From NCBI GenBank assembly GCA_016209205.1, contig JACQWQ010000061.1, positions 1 to 64,000 on the forward strand: a DNA stretch of 64,000 nt. The letters run 5' to 3'. The DNA is from Chloroflexota bacterium (lineage in GTDB: Bacteria; Chloroflexota; Anaerolineae; UBA4142; SHND01). The translations under genes and the position numbers were made by a program. The notes under the pieces are model-generated. The model saw only the letters and a list, made by a program, of their open reading frames with translations, was not told where the DNA came from and made no database searches. Shown here one piece after another: positions 15,201-25,156 of this stretch. Every line of letters begins with the position of its first letter. Position 1 is the first letter of the stretch.

Positions 15201-17615
15201 CTATTCGTAATTCAAACATTCCCTCACGCTCAAGCGCGCCGCGTTCAGCGCGGGGATGATGCTGGCGAGCGTGCCGATGACGACAACCACCGCGAGCCAG
15301 TAGAAAATGCCGTTGTAGGCGTACGCAAAGTCCAACGGCGTTTTGATAAAGGCGCGCCCGACCAAACGCGTCATAAAGATCGAAAGCGGCACGCTCAGCG
15401 CGAGCGCGAGCGCGAAACTGGTCAGCGCAATCACGATGCTCTCGCCCCAAAAAATTTGCAGCAGCGCGGGCGTGTCGGCGCCGATGGCGCGCATCACGCC
15501 GATTTCTTTGCTGCGCTCCAGCACGTTGATGCTCAACATGCCCATCAAGCCCAAGCCGCCGACCAACGCCATCAACCCCGCCATCACGAGTAAAAAGATG
15601 ACGAGAATGCGATACATGCTCGTCACTTGATTTTTCAAGTTACCCATCGTCTGCGTGGAAAACACCGCGACGCCGCGCGCGTTAAAATAGTCCGTCAACG
15701 CGCGCGTATACTTGACTTGGGATGCGAGATCGTGCTGCGGGTAGCGCACCAACAGCGTTTGCGTGCGATCTGTTTCCTTGACGATGCGTTCCAAATTTTC
15801 ATAGCGAATGAACACGCCCGTTTGCTGGCGCACCAAATCTTGCACGATGCCCACGACGCGCCAATCCGTTACAGGATATCGCTCGCCGAGATCGAGCTTG
15901 ACCGTATCGCCGAGACGCACGCCTTCTTGCTCCGCCCATTTCCGGTTGACGACGATGGCATCCGTATCGCTGGCTTGAAACCAACGCCCGCTCTGCAAAC
16001 GCGGAGAATAAAATTGTGTATCGGAAGGCAGCGCGTTCATCGTCACCTGAACTTGGTTGCCTTGCGGCAGCTGCATGGTCGCCTGCGCGAAATACCACGC
16101 CTCGGAACGCGTTACGTCGGGAAAACCTTCCAGCACCGGCGTGACGCGATGCAAACGCTGCGGCTGCTCGAACGTCAGAATCGCATCCATGCCGTACTGT
16201 CCTTCGATCAAATTCGTCACGGTCAAACCGAACGAACTGTCGGTGGACAAAACGGCAATCAAAATCGCACCGCCCAACATCAACGTAATGAGCGTCAACA
16301 CCAACCGTTCGGGCACGCGCATGGCATTGCGCAGCGCGAGCGCCCACACGCGCGGCAGATTGCGAATGCGCGCGACGAACCGCGCGAGCGCGTTGTTGCC
16401 GCTGCCGCCGCCGATTCCGTAATCGGCAATCGCTTCGCGCACGGTCAAACGCGCGCCTTGCAGCAGCGGTTTGCTTGCCGCAATTAACGGAATCGCCAAG
16501 CCCACGCCAATCATGACGATAAACGCAATCGGCGAGGGACGATACGGAAATAAATCCACGTTGATTTGCGTCGCCAAAAATTCGGCAAGGCGATAGCCCA
16601 AGCGTTCCGCGAACGGAACGGCGAGCACGGTCCCGACCAACCCGTACGCCAAAACAATTTCGCCGTACGACACGGCGACGAGTCGCGTGTCCGCGCCCAA
16701 TGCTTTCATTACGCCGATTTGTTTGATTTGCTGCGTGACCAGCGCGCTAATCGTATTCGTCACGAGAAAGCTGCTCATCAGCAGCGCCAGCACGCCGAGC
16801 ACACCCATTACGACGAACAACACATTCAAGACATCCTGCGCGGGATGCACGTTCGGATCGCGCTGCGTGATGCGCGCGACCGTGAACCCGCGCGCTTCCA
16901 ATTGTTTGCGCGCCGCGTCGGCAATCGCCGGGCGTTGATTCAAATCCTGCACGGTCAAATAAATAATGTTGATGGCGGCCGTGCCGCGCACGCGGCGCAT
17001 CGTATTTTCGTCCACTAACGCGACGGGACTGCCGCGCACTGCCGCGACGACATCATCCTGTTGATGCACCGTGCCCGCAATGTTCAACACGATTCCATTG
17101 CCAAAGGCGTCCACCACCAGCGGCTCGCCCACCGCCGCGCCCATTTCGGACAGCGACGCGCGTTCGACCAGCAGCTCGTCGGTTTGCGCGAACCACGCGC
17201 CTTGCACCAACGCGATTTGGTTGACGCTTTGCGTTTCGGGTTCGGGAATCGTGATGAGTTGGAGCGGCTGCCACGGGTCGGTCAGCGCCGACGTCTCGCC
17301 GCGCGTGTGACGATAACGCGTCGTAAACACAATGCGCCCCTGTGAAGCTGTGACGCCGGGGAGGTCGCGCAATTTTTCGACGTCGCTTGGTTGGACCGCG
17401 CCGAGCACTTCGATTTCCAAATGCGCGGGATGAATTGCCGCGTAGCGTTTGTATAAATCCACATTGAGGACGTTCCACGTCGCGACGATCATGCCGACGC
17501 CCAGCACGCCGATGGCAATGCTCAGCGCGACGAGCAGCGTGCGCGCGCGATTGTTCCAGAGGTCGCGCAGATTTTTTCGATGAAGGGTCCGCAGCGCGTC
17601 AAAGGGTAAACGCAT
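15201..17615 (-). CDS. MacB/FtsX-type ABC transporter permease (double FtsX)
   Basis: An 804-residue protein with an N-terminal membrane helix (RTLLVALSIAIGVLGVGMIV) and a MacB_PCD-type periplasmic domain. A first FtsX unit follows (TNTISALVTQQIKQIGVMKA), then a second leading helix and periplasmic domain, and a final FtsX unit (INVLERSKEIGVMRAIGAD). Start 17615 is chosen for the AGGA six bases upstream; earlier in-frame starts give a poly-Lys leader. It follows its ATPase (17706-18401) by 90 bp. Such pairs transmit ATP-driven mechanical force for lipoprotein or peptide export; the substrate is unknown. A decayed paralogous pair lies at 53.9-56.5 kb. Confidence 0.92.
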   Translation of the reverse strand: MRLPFDALRTLHRKNLRDLWNNRARTLLVALSIAIGVLGVGMIVATWNVLNVDLYKRYAAIHPAHLEIEVLGAVQPSDVEKLRDLPGVTASQGRIVFTTRYRHTRGETSALTDPWQPLQLITIPEPETQSVNQIALVQGAWFAQTDELLVERASLSEMGAAVGEPLVVDAFGNGIVLNIAGTVHQQDDVVAAVRGSPVALVDENTMRRVRGTAAINIIYLTVQDLNQRPAIADAARKQLEARGFTVARITQRDPNVHPAQDVLNVLFVVMGVLGVLALLMSSFLVTNTISALVTQQIKQIGVMKALGADTRLVAVSYGEIVLAYGLVGTVLAVPFAERLGYRLAEFLATQINVDLFPYRPSPIAFIVMIGVGLAIPLIAASKPLLQGARLTVREAIADYGIGGGSGNNALARFVARIRNLPRVWALALRNAMRVPERLVLTLITLMLGGAILIAVLSTDSSFGLTVTNLIEGQYGMDAILTFEQPQRLHRVTPVLEGFPDVTRSEAWYFAQATMQLPQGNQVQVTMNALPSDTQFYSPRLQSGRWFQASDTDAIVVNRKWAEQEGVRLGDTVKLDLGERYPVTDWRVVGIVQDLVRQQTGVFIRYENLERIVKETDRTQTLLVRYPQHDLASQVKYTRALTDYFNARGVAVFSTQTMGNLKNQVTSMYRILVIFLLVMAGLMALVGGLGLMGMLSINVLERSKEIGVMRAIGADTPALLQIFWGESIVIALTSFALALALSVPLSIFMTRLVGRAFIKTPLDFAYAYNGIFYWLAVVVVIGTLASIIPALNAARLSVRECLNYE

Positions 17616-17705
17616 TTGAATTCCTGCCCACGTAGTTTTTTTCATTCTTTGGTTCTTTTTTTTCTTTTTTTTGCCGATGAATTCCATTCTTCGGTACGTC
17701 AAGCA

Positions 17706-18401
17706 TTATGCGGCTCCGTTCGATTCGTCGCTCACAATCAGCCCGTCGTGAACGCGCACCACGCGCGGGATCCGCGTCGCGAGCTCGCGGTCGTGTGTAA
17801 CCATTACCAGCGTTTTGCCTTGCTGCACCAACGCGCCAAACATGGCAAAGACCGCGTCCGCCGTTTTGCTGTCCAAGTTGCCTGTCGGCTCATCCGCGAC
17901 CAGCAATGCCGGATCATTCGCCATCGCGCGCGCAATCGCCGCGCGCTGCTGCTGCCCGCCGCTGACCGCGCTCGGCAACTTGTGCGCCTGATCCGCCATA
18001 CCGATTTGTTCCAGCAAGTGCATCGCGCGTCCGTGGCGTTCGCTCGCCGGATAAGTGTGACAAAAATCCATCGGCAGCATGACATTTTCGACGATGGTGA
18101 GCATGGGCAAGAGTTGGAAAAATTGAAAGATCACGCCGACGTTTCTGCCGCGCCAACGCGCAATTTCGTTTTCATTCAGCGCGTGCAATTCCGCGCCCGC
18201 GACGCGTATCGTACCGCGGGTCGGGCGATCAATGCCGGTGACCATGTTGATGAGCGTAGACTTGCCTGAACCGCTCGGACCGACGATGGCGACAAATTCG
18301 CCGCGTCCGACGTTCAGCGAAACGCCTTTGAGAATTTCGAGCGGACCTGCGGGGGTGTCAAAGGTTTTCGAGACGGCTTGTAGAGTGATGACCTGTTCCA
18401 T
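17706..18401 (-). CDS. ABC transporter ATPase, LolD/MacB type
   Basis: A 231-residue ATPase. Walker A is GPSGSGKST, the Q-loop region is IFQFFQLLP, the signature is [15 protein letters not shown], Walker B is [14 protein letters not shown], and the switch His is in VTHDRE. This is a complete family-length subunit and the partner of the adjacent double-FtsX permease. About 45 bp upstream lie fragments of the dispersed repeats seen at 15.1 kb. It is very similar to the frameshifted ATPase at 55.6-56.5 kb (shared [15 protein letters not shown]). Confidence 0.93.
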   Translation of the reverse strand: MEQVITLQAVSKTFDTPAGPLEILKGVSLNVGRGEFVAIVGPSGSGKSTLINMVTGIDRPTRGTIRVAGAELHALNENEIARWRGRNVGVIFQFFQLLPMLTIVENVMLPMDFCHTYPASERHGRAMHLLEQIGMADQAHKLPSAVSGGQQQRAAIARAMANDPALLVADEPTGNLDSKTADAVFAMFGALVQQGKTLVMVTHDRELATRIPRVVRVHDGLIVSDESNGAA

Positions 18402-18695
18402 GAGAATGCCTTTCAGTGAATTGAATTCACGGGCTGAAAAAGGGTGAAATGCTATTGCATTAATCGCTGTGCGATTCCCACTTTTCTTTAGACGTAAAAT
18501 TCCATTTTATGAACGGGGCTTTTCTATATTGACGTATGGTACGCCGCAAATTGCGCGCCGAAAATGGGATTCTTGTACTGCGGGGGTGCTGGGCGCGGAT
18601 GGGACGCGGAGAAGGATGGGGCGAGACAAGGATGGGGCGAGGACAAGCCATCGCCCCTACAATTCAGGGGCGAGGACAAGCCATCGCCCTACAAT

Positions 18696-18974
18696 TCAGG
18701 CGCGGGGTTGCGTGAGATGAATGCAGCGCGCGACAAATTCGTCGAGCGCCAGTTCGGTTTCGTCTATCCGAATCACGAACGCGGGGAGTTTTTGGACGAG
18801 CAAAACGGATTGTCCTTGCACCAAACCGTACGCCATCAAACGTTCGCAACTCGCGGCGTGGGGGCATTCCAAACAGGCAATTTCCGCGCGCTGTCCTGCG
18901 GCGAGGTCGGCCAAGGTAAACGGTTTGGCGTCAGGCGGCGTATTGGTTTTCGCGGGCGGTTTTATGCTCCACAT
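18696..18974 (-). CDS. feoA: FeoA-domain protein
   Basis: A 92-residue protein with an SH3-like FeoA domain: FTLADLAAGQRAEIACLECP ... RLMAYGLVQGQSVLLVQKLP ... VIRIDETELALDEFVARCI. An inserted CPHAASC stretch with two extra cysteines is unusual for FeoA. It is the last gene of a minus-strand feoB / zinc-ribbon / feoA set. FeoA supports the FeoB ferrous-iron transporter. ATG at 18974 gives family length; the 18983 start adds three residues. Confidence 0.88.
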   Translation of the reverse strand: MWSIKPPAKTNTPPDAKPFTLADLAAGQRAEIACLECPHAASCERLMAYGLVQGQSVLLVQKLPAFVIRIDETELALDEFVARCIHLTQPRA

Positions 18975-18986
18975 AGTTGTCAAGTG

Positions 18987-19250
18987 TCATCCCTCGATTC
19001 TTCGGGATAAACTCCGCGAGGAATCTCGTTCGTCAGATTTCTCACGGAGTTTATCCCGAAGGATTGAAGGATTCGAAATGACGTTCCCAACATCATTTAC
19101 GAATTTCACGGACGACGATTGCGCCGCGTCAATGTTTTGATAGCCGCAGCGCGGGCAGCAAACAAAATGACAATTGCCGTTGAGCGGGCAGGACGTCGGA
19201 CACGACGGCGCAGGTTCGTATTCAAAACCGCATAACGCGCAGCGAATCAT
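18987..19250 (-). CDS. Cys-rich zinc-ribbon protein of feo operon with repeat-derived tail
   Basis: Residues 1-59 form a small Cys-rich domain, MIRCALCGFEYEPAPSCPTS followed by CPLNGNCHFVCCPRCGYQ, with eight cysteines in paired motifs. It starts nine bases after feoB. The last ~28 codons lie in a dispersed inverted repeat (LRDKLREKSDERDSSRSLSR), so the native end was probably near residue 59. Similar small ribbons accompany feoB elsewhere, perhaps as redox or metal sensors in place of FeoC. Function is inferred. Confidence 0.7.
   Translation of the reverse strand: MIRCALCGFEYEPAPSCPTSCPLNGNCHFVCCPRCGYQNIDAAQSSSVKFVNDVGNVISNPSILRDKLREKSDERDSSRSLSRRIEG
18988..19086. repeat. Dispersed inverted repeat, second copy
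   Basis: A ~99-bp palindrome with arms GATAAACTCCG/CGGAGTTTATC in the middle and ends TGTCAT.../...AAATGACG. It overruns the 3' end of the zinc-ribbon gene and abuts feoA. Same family as 1007-1074. Confidence 0.75.
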
Positions 19251-19259
19251 AAAAGGAAA

Positions 19260-21227
19260 TCAGCCCAACCAGCGGATGACCGCGTTCAGCACGCCGCCGA
19301 CGAGAAACGCGAACGGAATGATGAACGCCGTTATCGCCAACGCGGTTTTGACGCCGCGCTCTTTGACCATCACGAAAAAGTTGGCGATGCACGGCACGAA
19401 CAAGGTGATCGTCACCAGCGCGACGATGATTTGTTCGCGCGTGAGCAAACCGTCTTGCGCCATTTGGAAAAAACCTGCCGCGCCGTAATCGCGTCGCAAA
19501 AAGCCGACGAGGAACGCGTTGGTCGCCTCGACGGGCAAGCCGAGCCACTGGACGATTAACGGCTGCGTGGCTTGCTGAATCCAAGCCAGCGCGCCGGTCA
19601 CGTCCAGCGCAAATAGCATCACCGTGCCCAAAATAAAGAGCGGCAAAACTTCGCGCAAGTACCATTCCAAACGCGCGAGCGTTTTGATGAAAATGTGCGA
19701 AACTTGCGGCATGCGCAGCGGCGGGATTTCGATCACAAATTCGGAGGTGTCGCCGGGAATCACGCGCGCGGCAAGCCACCCGACCGCGAGCAAAACGCCC
19801 GCGACGACGCCGGACCACACCAAGGTCGCGGCAAGGTCCATCCCCGCCAACATGCCGAGCACGACACCCAACTGCGCGGAACAGGGTACGCCAAGCGCGA
19901 GCAGCAGGGTGACAAGGATGCGATCTTTTTTCGTTTCGAGCGTGCGCGTGGTCATCGTCGCCATCGTGTCACAGCCGAGACCGAGCACCATCGGTAAAAC
20001 GGCTTTGCCGTTCAAACCCATCGCGCGGAACAAGCGATGCGCCATCACGGCGAGACGCGGCAAATAACCCGAATCTTCTAAAATGCCGAACGCGATGAAA
20101 AAGGTAAACACGATGGGCAGGATAATGGCAAAGCCGTACGTGAGCGCGACGGTGAGAACGCCGTATGGTCCCACGAGAAAATCCCGCACCCGTTGAAAAG
20201 GAATGAGTGTCGTGACGAGCGCCGTGGCGAAGGGATTGATGTATTCGCCAAAAAGTGTTTTCTCGATGAATCCGACCAACGTCCCCGCGCCGAATACGCC
20301 GACGAATTCATACACCGCGAACATGACGAGGAGCAAAATCGGAACGCCCCATACCGGGTGCACCGCCCAACGTCCCAATTTGCTCGCGAACGGCTCGGGT
20401 GAGCCGGAAGGCGCGTCCGTGGCGTACACTCCGCGCAGGGTTTCGTCAATCCATTTAGCGCGCGCCTTTTGCATCCGCGTCGAAAGCGGGACGGCGGCGC
20501 GCTGCTGCAACTGTTCGCGCACGCGGCAGAACTCGACGTACGCTTTCGCATCTACGCGCACCTGAACAAATTCGTCAGACGCGGGATCGCCGTTCAAGAA
20601 ATTCAACGCCACGCCGCGCGGGCGCAAACACACGCCGCGCAATTTTTCTTGCAATTCGTCCAGCGCGCGTTCGATTTCGTCGTCAAAGGTTACGAGCGGC
20701 TGAATCTGCTGCGGCGCATCGAGCGCGCGAACCAGCGCGTCGAGACCTTGCCGTTTGGTCGCCGCTGTAGAAATCACGCGCACGCCCAACCGCGCCGCTA
20801 ACTTGTCCGCGTCCACGACGATGCGCCGCGCGTGTGCTTCGTCCGTCATGTTGAGCACGAGAACGAGCGGCACTTGGAGGTCCGCCAGTTGCGACGTGAT
20901 CAACAACGCGCGGCGCAAATTTTTTGCATCGGCGACCTGCACGACCGCCGAAGGTGTCGCATTGAGCAAAACATCGCGTGTGACGCGTTCGTCGTCGGAA
21001 AGGGGCTGTAGGGAATTGACGCCGGGCGTGTCCACGACTGTGCGGTGGCTGTCGCGTTTGGCAATCCCGCGCGTAATTTCGACGGTGGTGCCGGGGTAAT
21101 TGGCAACGGTCACATACGTGCCGGTGAGCCAGCCAAACAGCACCGACTTGCCGACGTTGTGATTACCGACGAGGATGATTTCGCCGTCGCTGGGGGAGAG
21201 GGCATTACCGCTGCCATGACAGTCCAT
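19260..21227 (-). CDS. feoB: Ferrous iron transporter FeoB
   Basis: A 655-residue protein with an N-terminal GTPase: G1 GNHNVGKS, G2 around NYPGTTVEITR, G3 DTPGVNSL, G4 NMTDEA. A helical linker precedes two Gate regions with about eight membrane helices (VLTVALTYGFAIILPIVFTF; VPCSAQLGVVLGMLAGMDLA). Conserved Cys in GLGCDTMATM and GVPCSAQ match family positions. It imports Fe(II) across the cytoplasmic membrane. Length is slightly short of the E. coli protein but complete. Genes run feoB, zinc ribbon, feoA, the reverse of the common order. Confidence 0.95.
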   Translation of the reverse strand: MDCHGSGNALSPSDGEIILVGNHNVGKSVLFGWLTGTYVTVANYPGTTVEITRGIAKRDSHRTVVDTPGVNSLQPLSDDERVTRDVLLNATPSAVVQVADAKNLRRALLITSQLADLQVPLVLVLNMTDEAHARRIVVDADKLAARLGVRVISTAATKRQGLDALVRALDAPQQIQPLVTFDDEIERALDELQEKLRGVCLRPRGVALNFLNGDPASDEFVQVRVDAKAYVEFCRVREQLQQRAAVPLSTRMQKARAKWIDETLRGVYATDAPSGSPEPFASKLGRWAVHPVWGVPILLLVMFAVYEFVGVFGAGTLVGFIEKTLFGEYINPFATALVTTLIPFQRVRDFLVGPYGVLTVALTYGFAIILPIVFTFFIAFGILEDSGYLPRLAVMAHRLFRAMGLNGKAVLPMVLGLGCDTMATMTTRTLETKKDRILVTLLLALGVPCSAQLGVVLGMLAGMDLAATLVWSGVVAGVLLAVGWLAARVIPGDTSEFVIEIPPLRMPQVSHIFIKTLARLEWYLREVLPLFILGTVMLFALDVTGALAWIQQATQPLIVQWLGLPVEATNAFLVGFLRRDYGAAGFFQMAQDGLLTREQIIVALVTITLFVPCIANFFVMVKERGVKTALAITAFIIPFAFLVGGVLNAVIRWLG

Positions 21228-21378
21228 ACGCCCACAGTGTATGCTCGACGCGCGCGATGCGATACGGATAGTTGCACTCAGAAAGACGGGACATTTGCCC
21301 CTCCAAATATCAAAATTGTGTCAAAGCGATTTTGTCAAGACACTCTAAAGACCCAAAGGGTTTTCCGACCAACGTTGT

Positions 21379-21441
21379 GATCCACGAAGGACACGAAGCA
21401 ACACGAAGAAACCTTGGTGTCCTTTGTGTCCTTCGTGGATC
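21379..21441. repeat. Hairpin repeat (GATCCACGAAGGACAC)
   Basis: Arms GATCCACGAAGGACAC and GTGTCCTTCGTGGATC enclose an imperfect centre in the 427-bp gap between feoB and the SARP gene. Such repeats are usually genome-wide. No coding content. Confidence 0.75.
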
Positions 21442-21496
21442 ACCCGGGCAAAAACTTTTGACGTGCTGACTGAGCGGACGTAAGATGCACTCGTTC

Positions 21497-21608
21497 TGGT
21501 GATTACCTACAGATTGTTAAAGCGCAGTTGGACTGCGCGTCGCCCTACGGCAGTATGCAATGCGCTTGCATTGCCACTGCCTCTGAACATTTGTGAGTAA
21601 TCACCAGA
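21497..21608. repeat. MITE-like inverted repeat (TCTGGTGATTAC ends)
   Basis: About 112 bp bounded by TCTGGTGATTAC and GTAATCACCAGA. A matching end (CATTTGTG-G-AATCACCAG) occurs at 59414-59436, so it is a dispersed family. It lies just upstream of the SARP gene and may contain its promoter region. Confidence 0.65.
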
Positions 21609-21654
21609 CTCGTTCGATTGTGTCCGGTTTGGTTTCTCCCCGAGCGAAAGACCC

Positions 21655-23643
21655 GTGCAACTCTATCTCCTCGGTACTTTTCTTTTGCAGCAGGGTAACA
21701 AACAGGTTCGTCTGCCACGCCGCAAAGTCGAGGCGCTGCTGGCGTATTTGGTGTTACATCCGCAAGCGCACTCGCGCGAGCAGCTCGCCGCGCTGTTGTG
21801 GGGCGAGGCGTCGGATGAGCTCGCGCGCACTTCGCTGCGCACGGCGTTGGGCGTGCTGCGCAAACACGTGCACCCCGAAATTGTTGTAACGGACCGCACG
21901 ACGCTGCAACTCAACCCGCAGTTCGCGCTGTGGGTGGATGTCCACCAATTGGAACGCGCGCATCGAGAAGCTATAGTTCTGGGGCATCACGTTTCATCGG
22001 AAGAGTTGCACGCGCAATGTGACTTGTACCGCGGCGAACTGCTCACGGAATTTTACGAAGATTGGATTCCGCCCCTGCGCGAGCAATATCGCATCCAGCA
22101 CCTCGATTTGCTTTTGTTGTGGGTGCAGCAGCTGCGCGCGTCCAGCGAATATACCCCAGCGATTCACGTGGCGCAGCGGGTGCTCACGATGGATCCCGCG
22201 AACGAACGCGCCTTTCAGCACCTTATGTTTTGTCATATCGCGCAAGGCGACCGGCAAGCGGCATTTAACGCCTACACGCAATGCGTGCGCGCGTTGCGTG
22301 AGGAATTGGACGTCGCGCCGATGGCAGAGACGACCGCGCTGGCAGATTGGATCACCCAATCCGCGCCCGCGGGCGCGGCGACGGCGGCGCGCATCACGAA
22401 TTTGGCGATGCCGCTGAGCAGCTTTGTGGGACGCCAACGCGAAATGGTTACGCGCAAAGAAACGATTCAGCGCGCGCGCTTGGTCACGTTGACGGGCGCG
22501 GGCGGCAGCGGCAAAACGCGCCTGGCGGTGCAAGCCGGCACCGACTTGATTGACGCCTTTCACGATGGGGTGTGGTGGGTTGAACTGGCCGCCCTAAACG
22601 ATGCGACGCAGGCGCCGTCCGCGCTGGCGAAAGCGTTGGGCGTACACGAACAGCCGGAGCGTACGTTGACGGAAACTTTGGTGGACTGGCTCGGCGCGCG
22701 CAAACTGCTGTTGATTTTGGACAACTGCGAACACGTCATCGGCGCGTGCGCGGAACTGGCAGAAAAAATCCTGAGCGCCTGCGCCGGCGTGAAAATTTTG
22801 GCGACGAGCCGCGAGGCGCTGCGCCTGACAGGCGAGCAAGTGTGGAACGTGCCGACGCTGGCAGTACCGGATGCCAATTCGACCACGCTCACGGAACTAC
22901 TCATGTCGTATGAAGCGATTCGCTTGTTCGTGGAACGCGCGCGCGTCGTCAAACCGGACTTTGGGTTGACGGACCAGAACGCGTTCCCCGTCGTGAAAAT
23001 CTGTCAGCGGCTCGACGGCATTCCGCTGGCATTGGAGCTCGCCGCCGCGCGGGTCAATGTGTTGTCGCCCGAAGAATTGGCGGCGCGGCTGCGCGATCGG
23101 TTCACGTTGTTGACCAGCGGGCAGCGGACCGTTTTGCCGCGCCAGCAAACGCTGCGCGCGTTGATTGATTGGAGTTTTGATTTGTTGTCGCCGCCGGAGC
23201 GCACATTGTTTTGGCGGTTGGGTGTGTTTAGCGGGGGGCGCACGCTGGCGGCGATGGAAGCGGTGTGCGCCGGAGACGGCATCGCGCCAGAGCAGGTTTT
23301 GGATTTGTTGTCGCGGCTCGTTTCCAAATCGCTATTGTACACCGCAGAAAAAAATTCAGAGACGCGTTATAGTTTCTTGGACAGCATCAAGCAATATGCG
23401 CGCGAAAAGTTGCGCGACTCGGGCGAGAGCGACGCCCTCAAGAACCGGCATCTGGCGTACTATCAAGAACTCGCAGAGCAAGCCCAAGTCGAGTTGGCGG
23501 GTCCGCAACAAGCCCATTGGATGCGGCGGCTTGAATTGGACCATTACAATTTGCGCAACGCGTTGGAATGGGCGTATACGGCAGGACAAACATGGCTTCG
23601 CCCACCGGACGCATCGGGCGCATCGTCGCAGGCATCGCGTTGA
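21655..23643 (+). CDS. SARP/AfsR-type regulator with NB-ARC domain, C-terminally truncated
   Basis: A 662-codon frame from GTG. Residues about 1-90 are a winged-helix start (RKVEALLAYLVLHPQAHSRE). Residues 95-240 are the BTAD helical domain. Residues about 265-560 are a STAND/NB-ARC NTPase with P-loop GAGGSGKTRLAV and LLLILDNCEHVI. The TPR sensor region that normally follows LDHYNLRNALEWA is missing. The last ~15 codons run into the start of the next gene in another frame, so a deletion fused the two. The product may be a shortened or constitutive regulator, or inactive. Confidence 0.82.
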   Translation: MQLYLLGTFLLQQGNKQVRLPRRKVEALLAYLVLHPQAHSREQLAALLWGEASDELARTSLRTALGVLRKHVHPEIVVTDRTTLQLNPQFALWVDVHQLERAHREAIVLGHHVSSEELHAQCDLYRGELLTEFYEDWIPPLREQYRIQHLDLLLLWVQQLRASSEYTPAIHVAQRVLTMDPANERAFQHLMFCHIAQGDRQAAFNAYTQCVRALREELDVAPMAETTALADWITQSAPAGAATAARITNLAMPLSSFVGRQREMVTRKETIQRARLVTLTGAGGSGKTRLAVQAGTDLIDAFHDGVWWVELAALNDATQAPSALAKALGVHEQPERTLTETLVDWLGARKLLLILDNCEHVIGACAELAEKILSACAGVKILATSREALRLTGEQVWNVPTLAVPDANSTTLTELLMSYEAIRLFVERARVVKPDFGLTDQNAFPVVKICQRLDGIPLALELAAARVNVLSPEELAARLRDRFTLLTSGQRTVLPRQQTLRALIDWSFDLLSPPERTLFWRLGVFSGGRTLAAMEAVCAGDGIAPEQVLDLLSRLVSKSLLYTAEKNSETRYSFLDSIKQYAREKLRDSGESDALKNRHLAYYQELAEQAQVELAGPQQAHWMRRLELDHYNLRNALEWAYTAGQTWLRPPDASGASSQASR

Positions 23644-23798
23644 TCGCTGTCGGCATTTTCGTTTTGGGCGGCACAACGGGCATCATCGTTGCAGTCATTG
23701 GTGTGCTGCCCTTGTTGGCGGGACTGTTCGACCTTTGTGTCTTTGCCCCGCTGTTTGGCTGTCCGTTGAACGGCGCAAAAATCCGCGCGGGAAAATAA
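23592..23798 (+). CDS. DUF2892-like small inner-membrane protein
   Basis: A 68-residue protein, MASPTGRIGRIVAGIALIAV, with two hydrophobic helices and a final CPLNGAKIRAGK. This matches the DUF2892/YgaP membrane domain, including the paired helices and late Cys-Pro. It starts inside the end of the truncated SARP frame and is followed by a strong terminator. The family is often found with rhodanese or sulfur proteins; its own role is unknown. Confidence 0.8.
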   Translation: MASPTGRIGRIVAGIALIAVGIFVLGGTTGIIVAVIGVLPLLAGLFDLCVFAPLFGCPLNGAKIRAGK

Positions 23799-23812
23799 GC
23801 GGACCTCTCGAG

Positions 23813-23851
23813 AACGCAAGGCATTTGACGCCGTGTCACATGCCTTGCGTT
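23813..23851 (+). terminator. Terminator after DUF2892 gene
   Basis: Stem AACGCAAGGCAT/ATGCCTTGCGTT with a 15-nt loop, followed by TCTTC. Confidence 0.75.
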
Positions 23852-24098
23852 TCTTCGGCAAAAGCAAGCATTGACTTGGCAAAACGGACGTCAAAGGCGG
23901 AGGGCGATTAGCCCTCCACCTTTGTTTTCGCGTCGGAATCCTGGATCGTCCATCACTTGTTCTGGAGCGAATTCCAGTTTGACGTGCGCTGCGCAGGTGG
24001 GATCATCTTTGCAGAAGCAGAGTGACGCAACGAGTTTTGCGCGCGAGGGAAGAACTGCCAGCGGATGGAGACAGCGGACAAACGGATTACGAATCCTT

Positions 24099-24962
24099 TC
24101 ACTTGCCCTGCCACCAATCTTTGCGCGAGCGCGGGTCCAGGAACGTACCATTATCCCGGATCACTACGCCGATTTCGGAATGGAGCGCGCGACCGAATGC
24201 TTGGCCCGCTTTCAATGCCGGCAACTGCGCGCGTCCCGCGTCGTTCCATTGGCGATACAACGCCAGCAGTTCCGGCGCGACGCAAACGTTTTCCACGTGC
24301 ACCGCATAACCGCGAATCACATTGTCCTCGCGCGTATATTTCAAAGTGATGCGCTCCGGCGTCGCATACAGCACCAGAACTTCGTATGCATTCGGATCGT
24401 CGCCCGGCATATCCCGAACAAAACCCTCTGGGAGGCGCACCGCGCGCGTGCCGATATTGTAACCCGAAGCGGGCACATGGAGTATTTCATTCGCGGCGAC
24501 TTGCATGACTGCCAAGGTCACGGGCGGATTGGTAATCAAATCCCCGCGCGAGTTCGTATCCCAATCCCAAGCATACACTTGCGCCACGCCGGAAAAAATC
24601 GGCACGCGTTGATCGCCAAACAAAGTATAGAGCTGCGGAGACCGCGCATCGGCTGCGCCGCTGTAATCCACGAGTCCGAGCGTGTGGTTCGTCGAAGCGT
24701 ACCCGCGCAGCGCGAGGTTCAAGTCCGCGTGTTGTTCGGCGGGACGGTCGGTCGGCGGCGGATTGGGCGCAAGCGTATGGTAGGTCTCGCCGGGGACACT
24801 GCCGCACGCGTTGTTTGTGACCAGCGGCAAAAAAATTTGATAGTTCAAATCGCGCGGGGTGTGGGCGCGCTGCGCGAAGGCGGGCGCCAGCGCGGCGGCA
24901 AACAAGAGGACTGCCGCGCCGAAAAAAATGCAGGTGCGGGAGAGCATAGAATGAGATCGCAT
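24099..24962 (-). CDS. Secreted protein with Chloroflexota IFLPLV motif
   Basis: A 287-residue protein. Residues 1-30 are a signal peptide (CIFFGAAVLLFAAALAPAFA), soon followed by NYQIFLPLVTNNACG. This short motif is characteristic of exported Chloroflexota proteins. The remainder is a mixed beta domain with acidic/aromatic patches (FSGVAQVYAWDWDTNSRGDL; LLALYRQWNDAGRAQLPALK). No catalytic motif is recognised. It is monocistronic, facing away from the downstream folate genes. Likely a surface or secreted protein of unknown function. Confidence 0.75.
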   Translation of the reverse strand: MRSHSMLSRTCIFFGAAVLLFAAALAPAFAQRAHTPRDLNYQIFLPLVTNNACGSVPGETYHTLAPNPPPTDRPAEQHADLNLALRGYASTNHTLGLVDYSGAADARSPQLYTLFGDQRVPIFSGVAQVYAWDWDTNSRGDLITNPPVTLAVMQVAANEILHVPASGYNIGTRAVRLPEGFVRDMPGDDPNAYEVLVLYATPERITLKYTREDNVIRGYAVHVENVCVAPELLALYRQWNDAGRAQLPALKAGQAFGRALHSEIGVVIRDNGTFLDPRSRKDWWQGK

Positions 24963-25156
24963 AATCGCATTTTATTTTTCGCGGGGGGGAGATGCAATAG
25001 TACTCTTTTGCGCGGGGTGTTAAAGCAAAATCCTATTTCGTTTGCGGCTGCCAACGCGCACAAGGCGCTATACTACAACCTCTAAAGTCATCGGTTATAA
25101 TTCAAGCGTGACACAGCCACAGATTTGTATGGAGGATTACAGTAATCTCACCGGAA

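Noticed and set aside
21379-21441. Possible CRISPR or phage repeat
   Set aside because: Only one palindromic unit, with no evenly spaced repeats or spacers; it is a dispersed hairpin.
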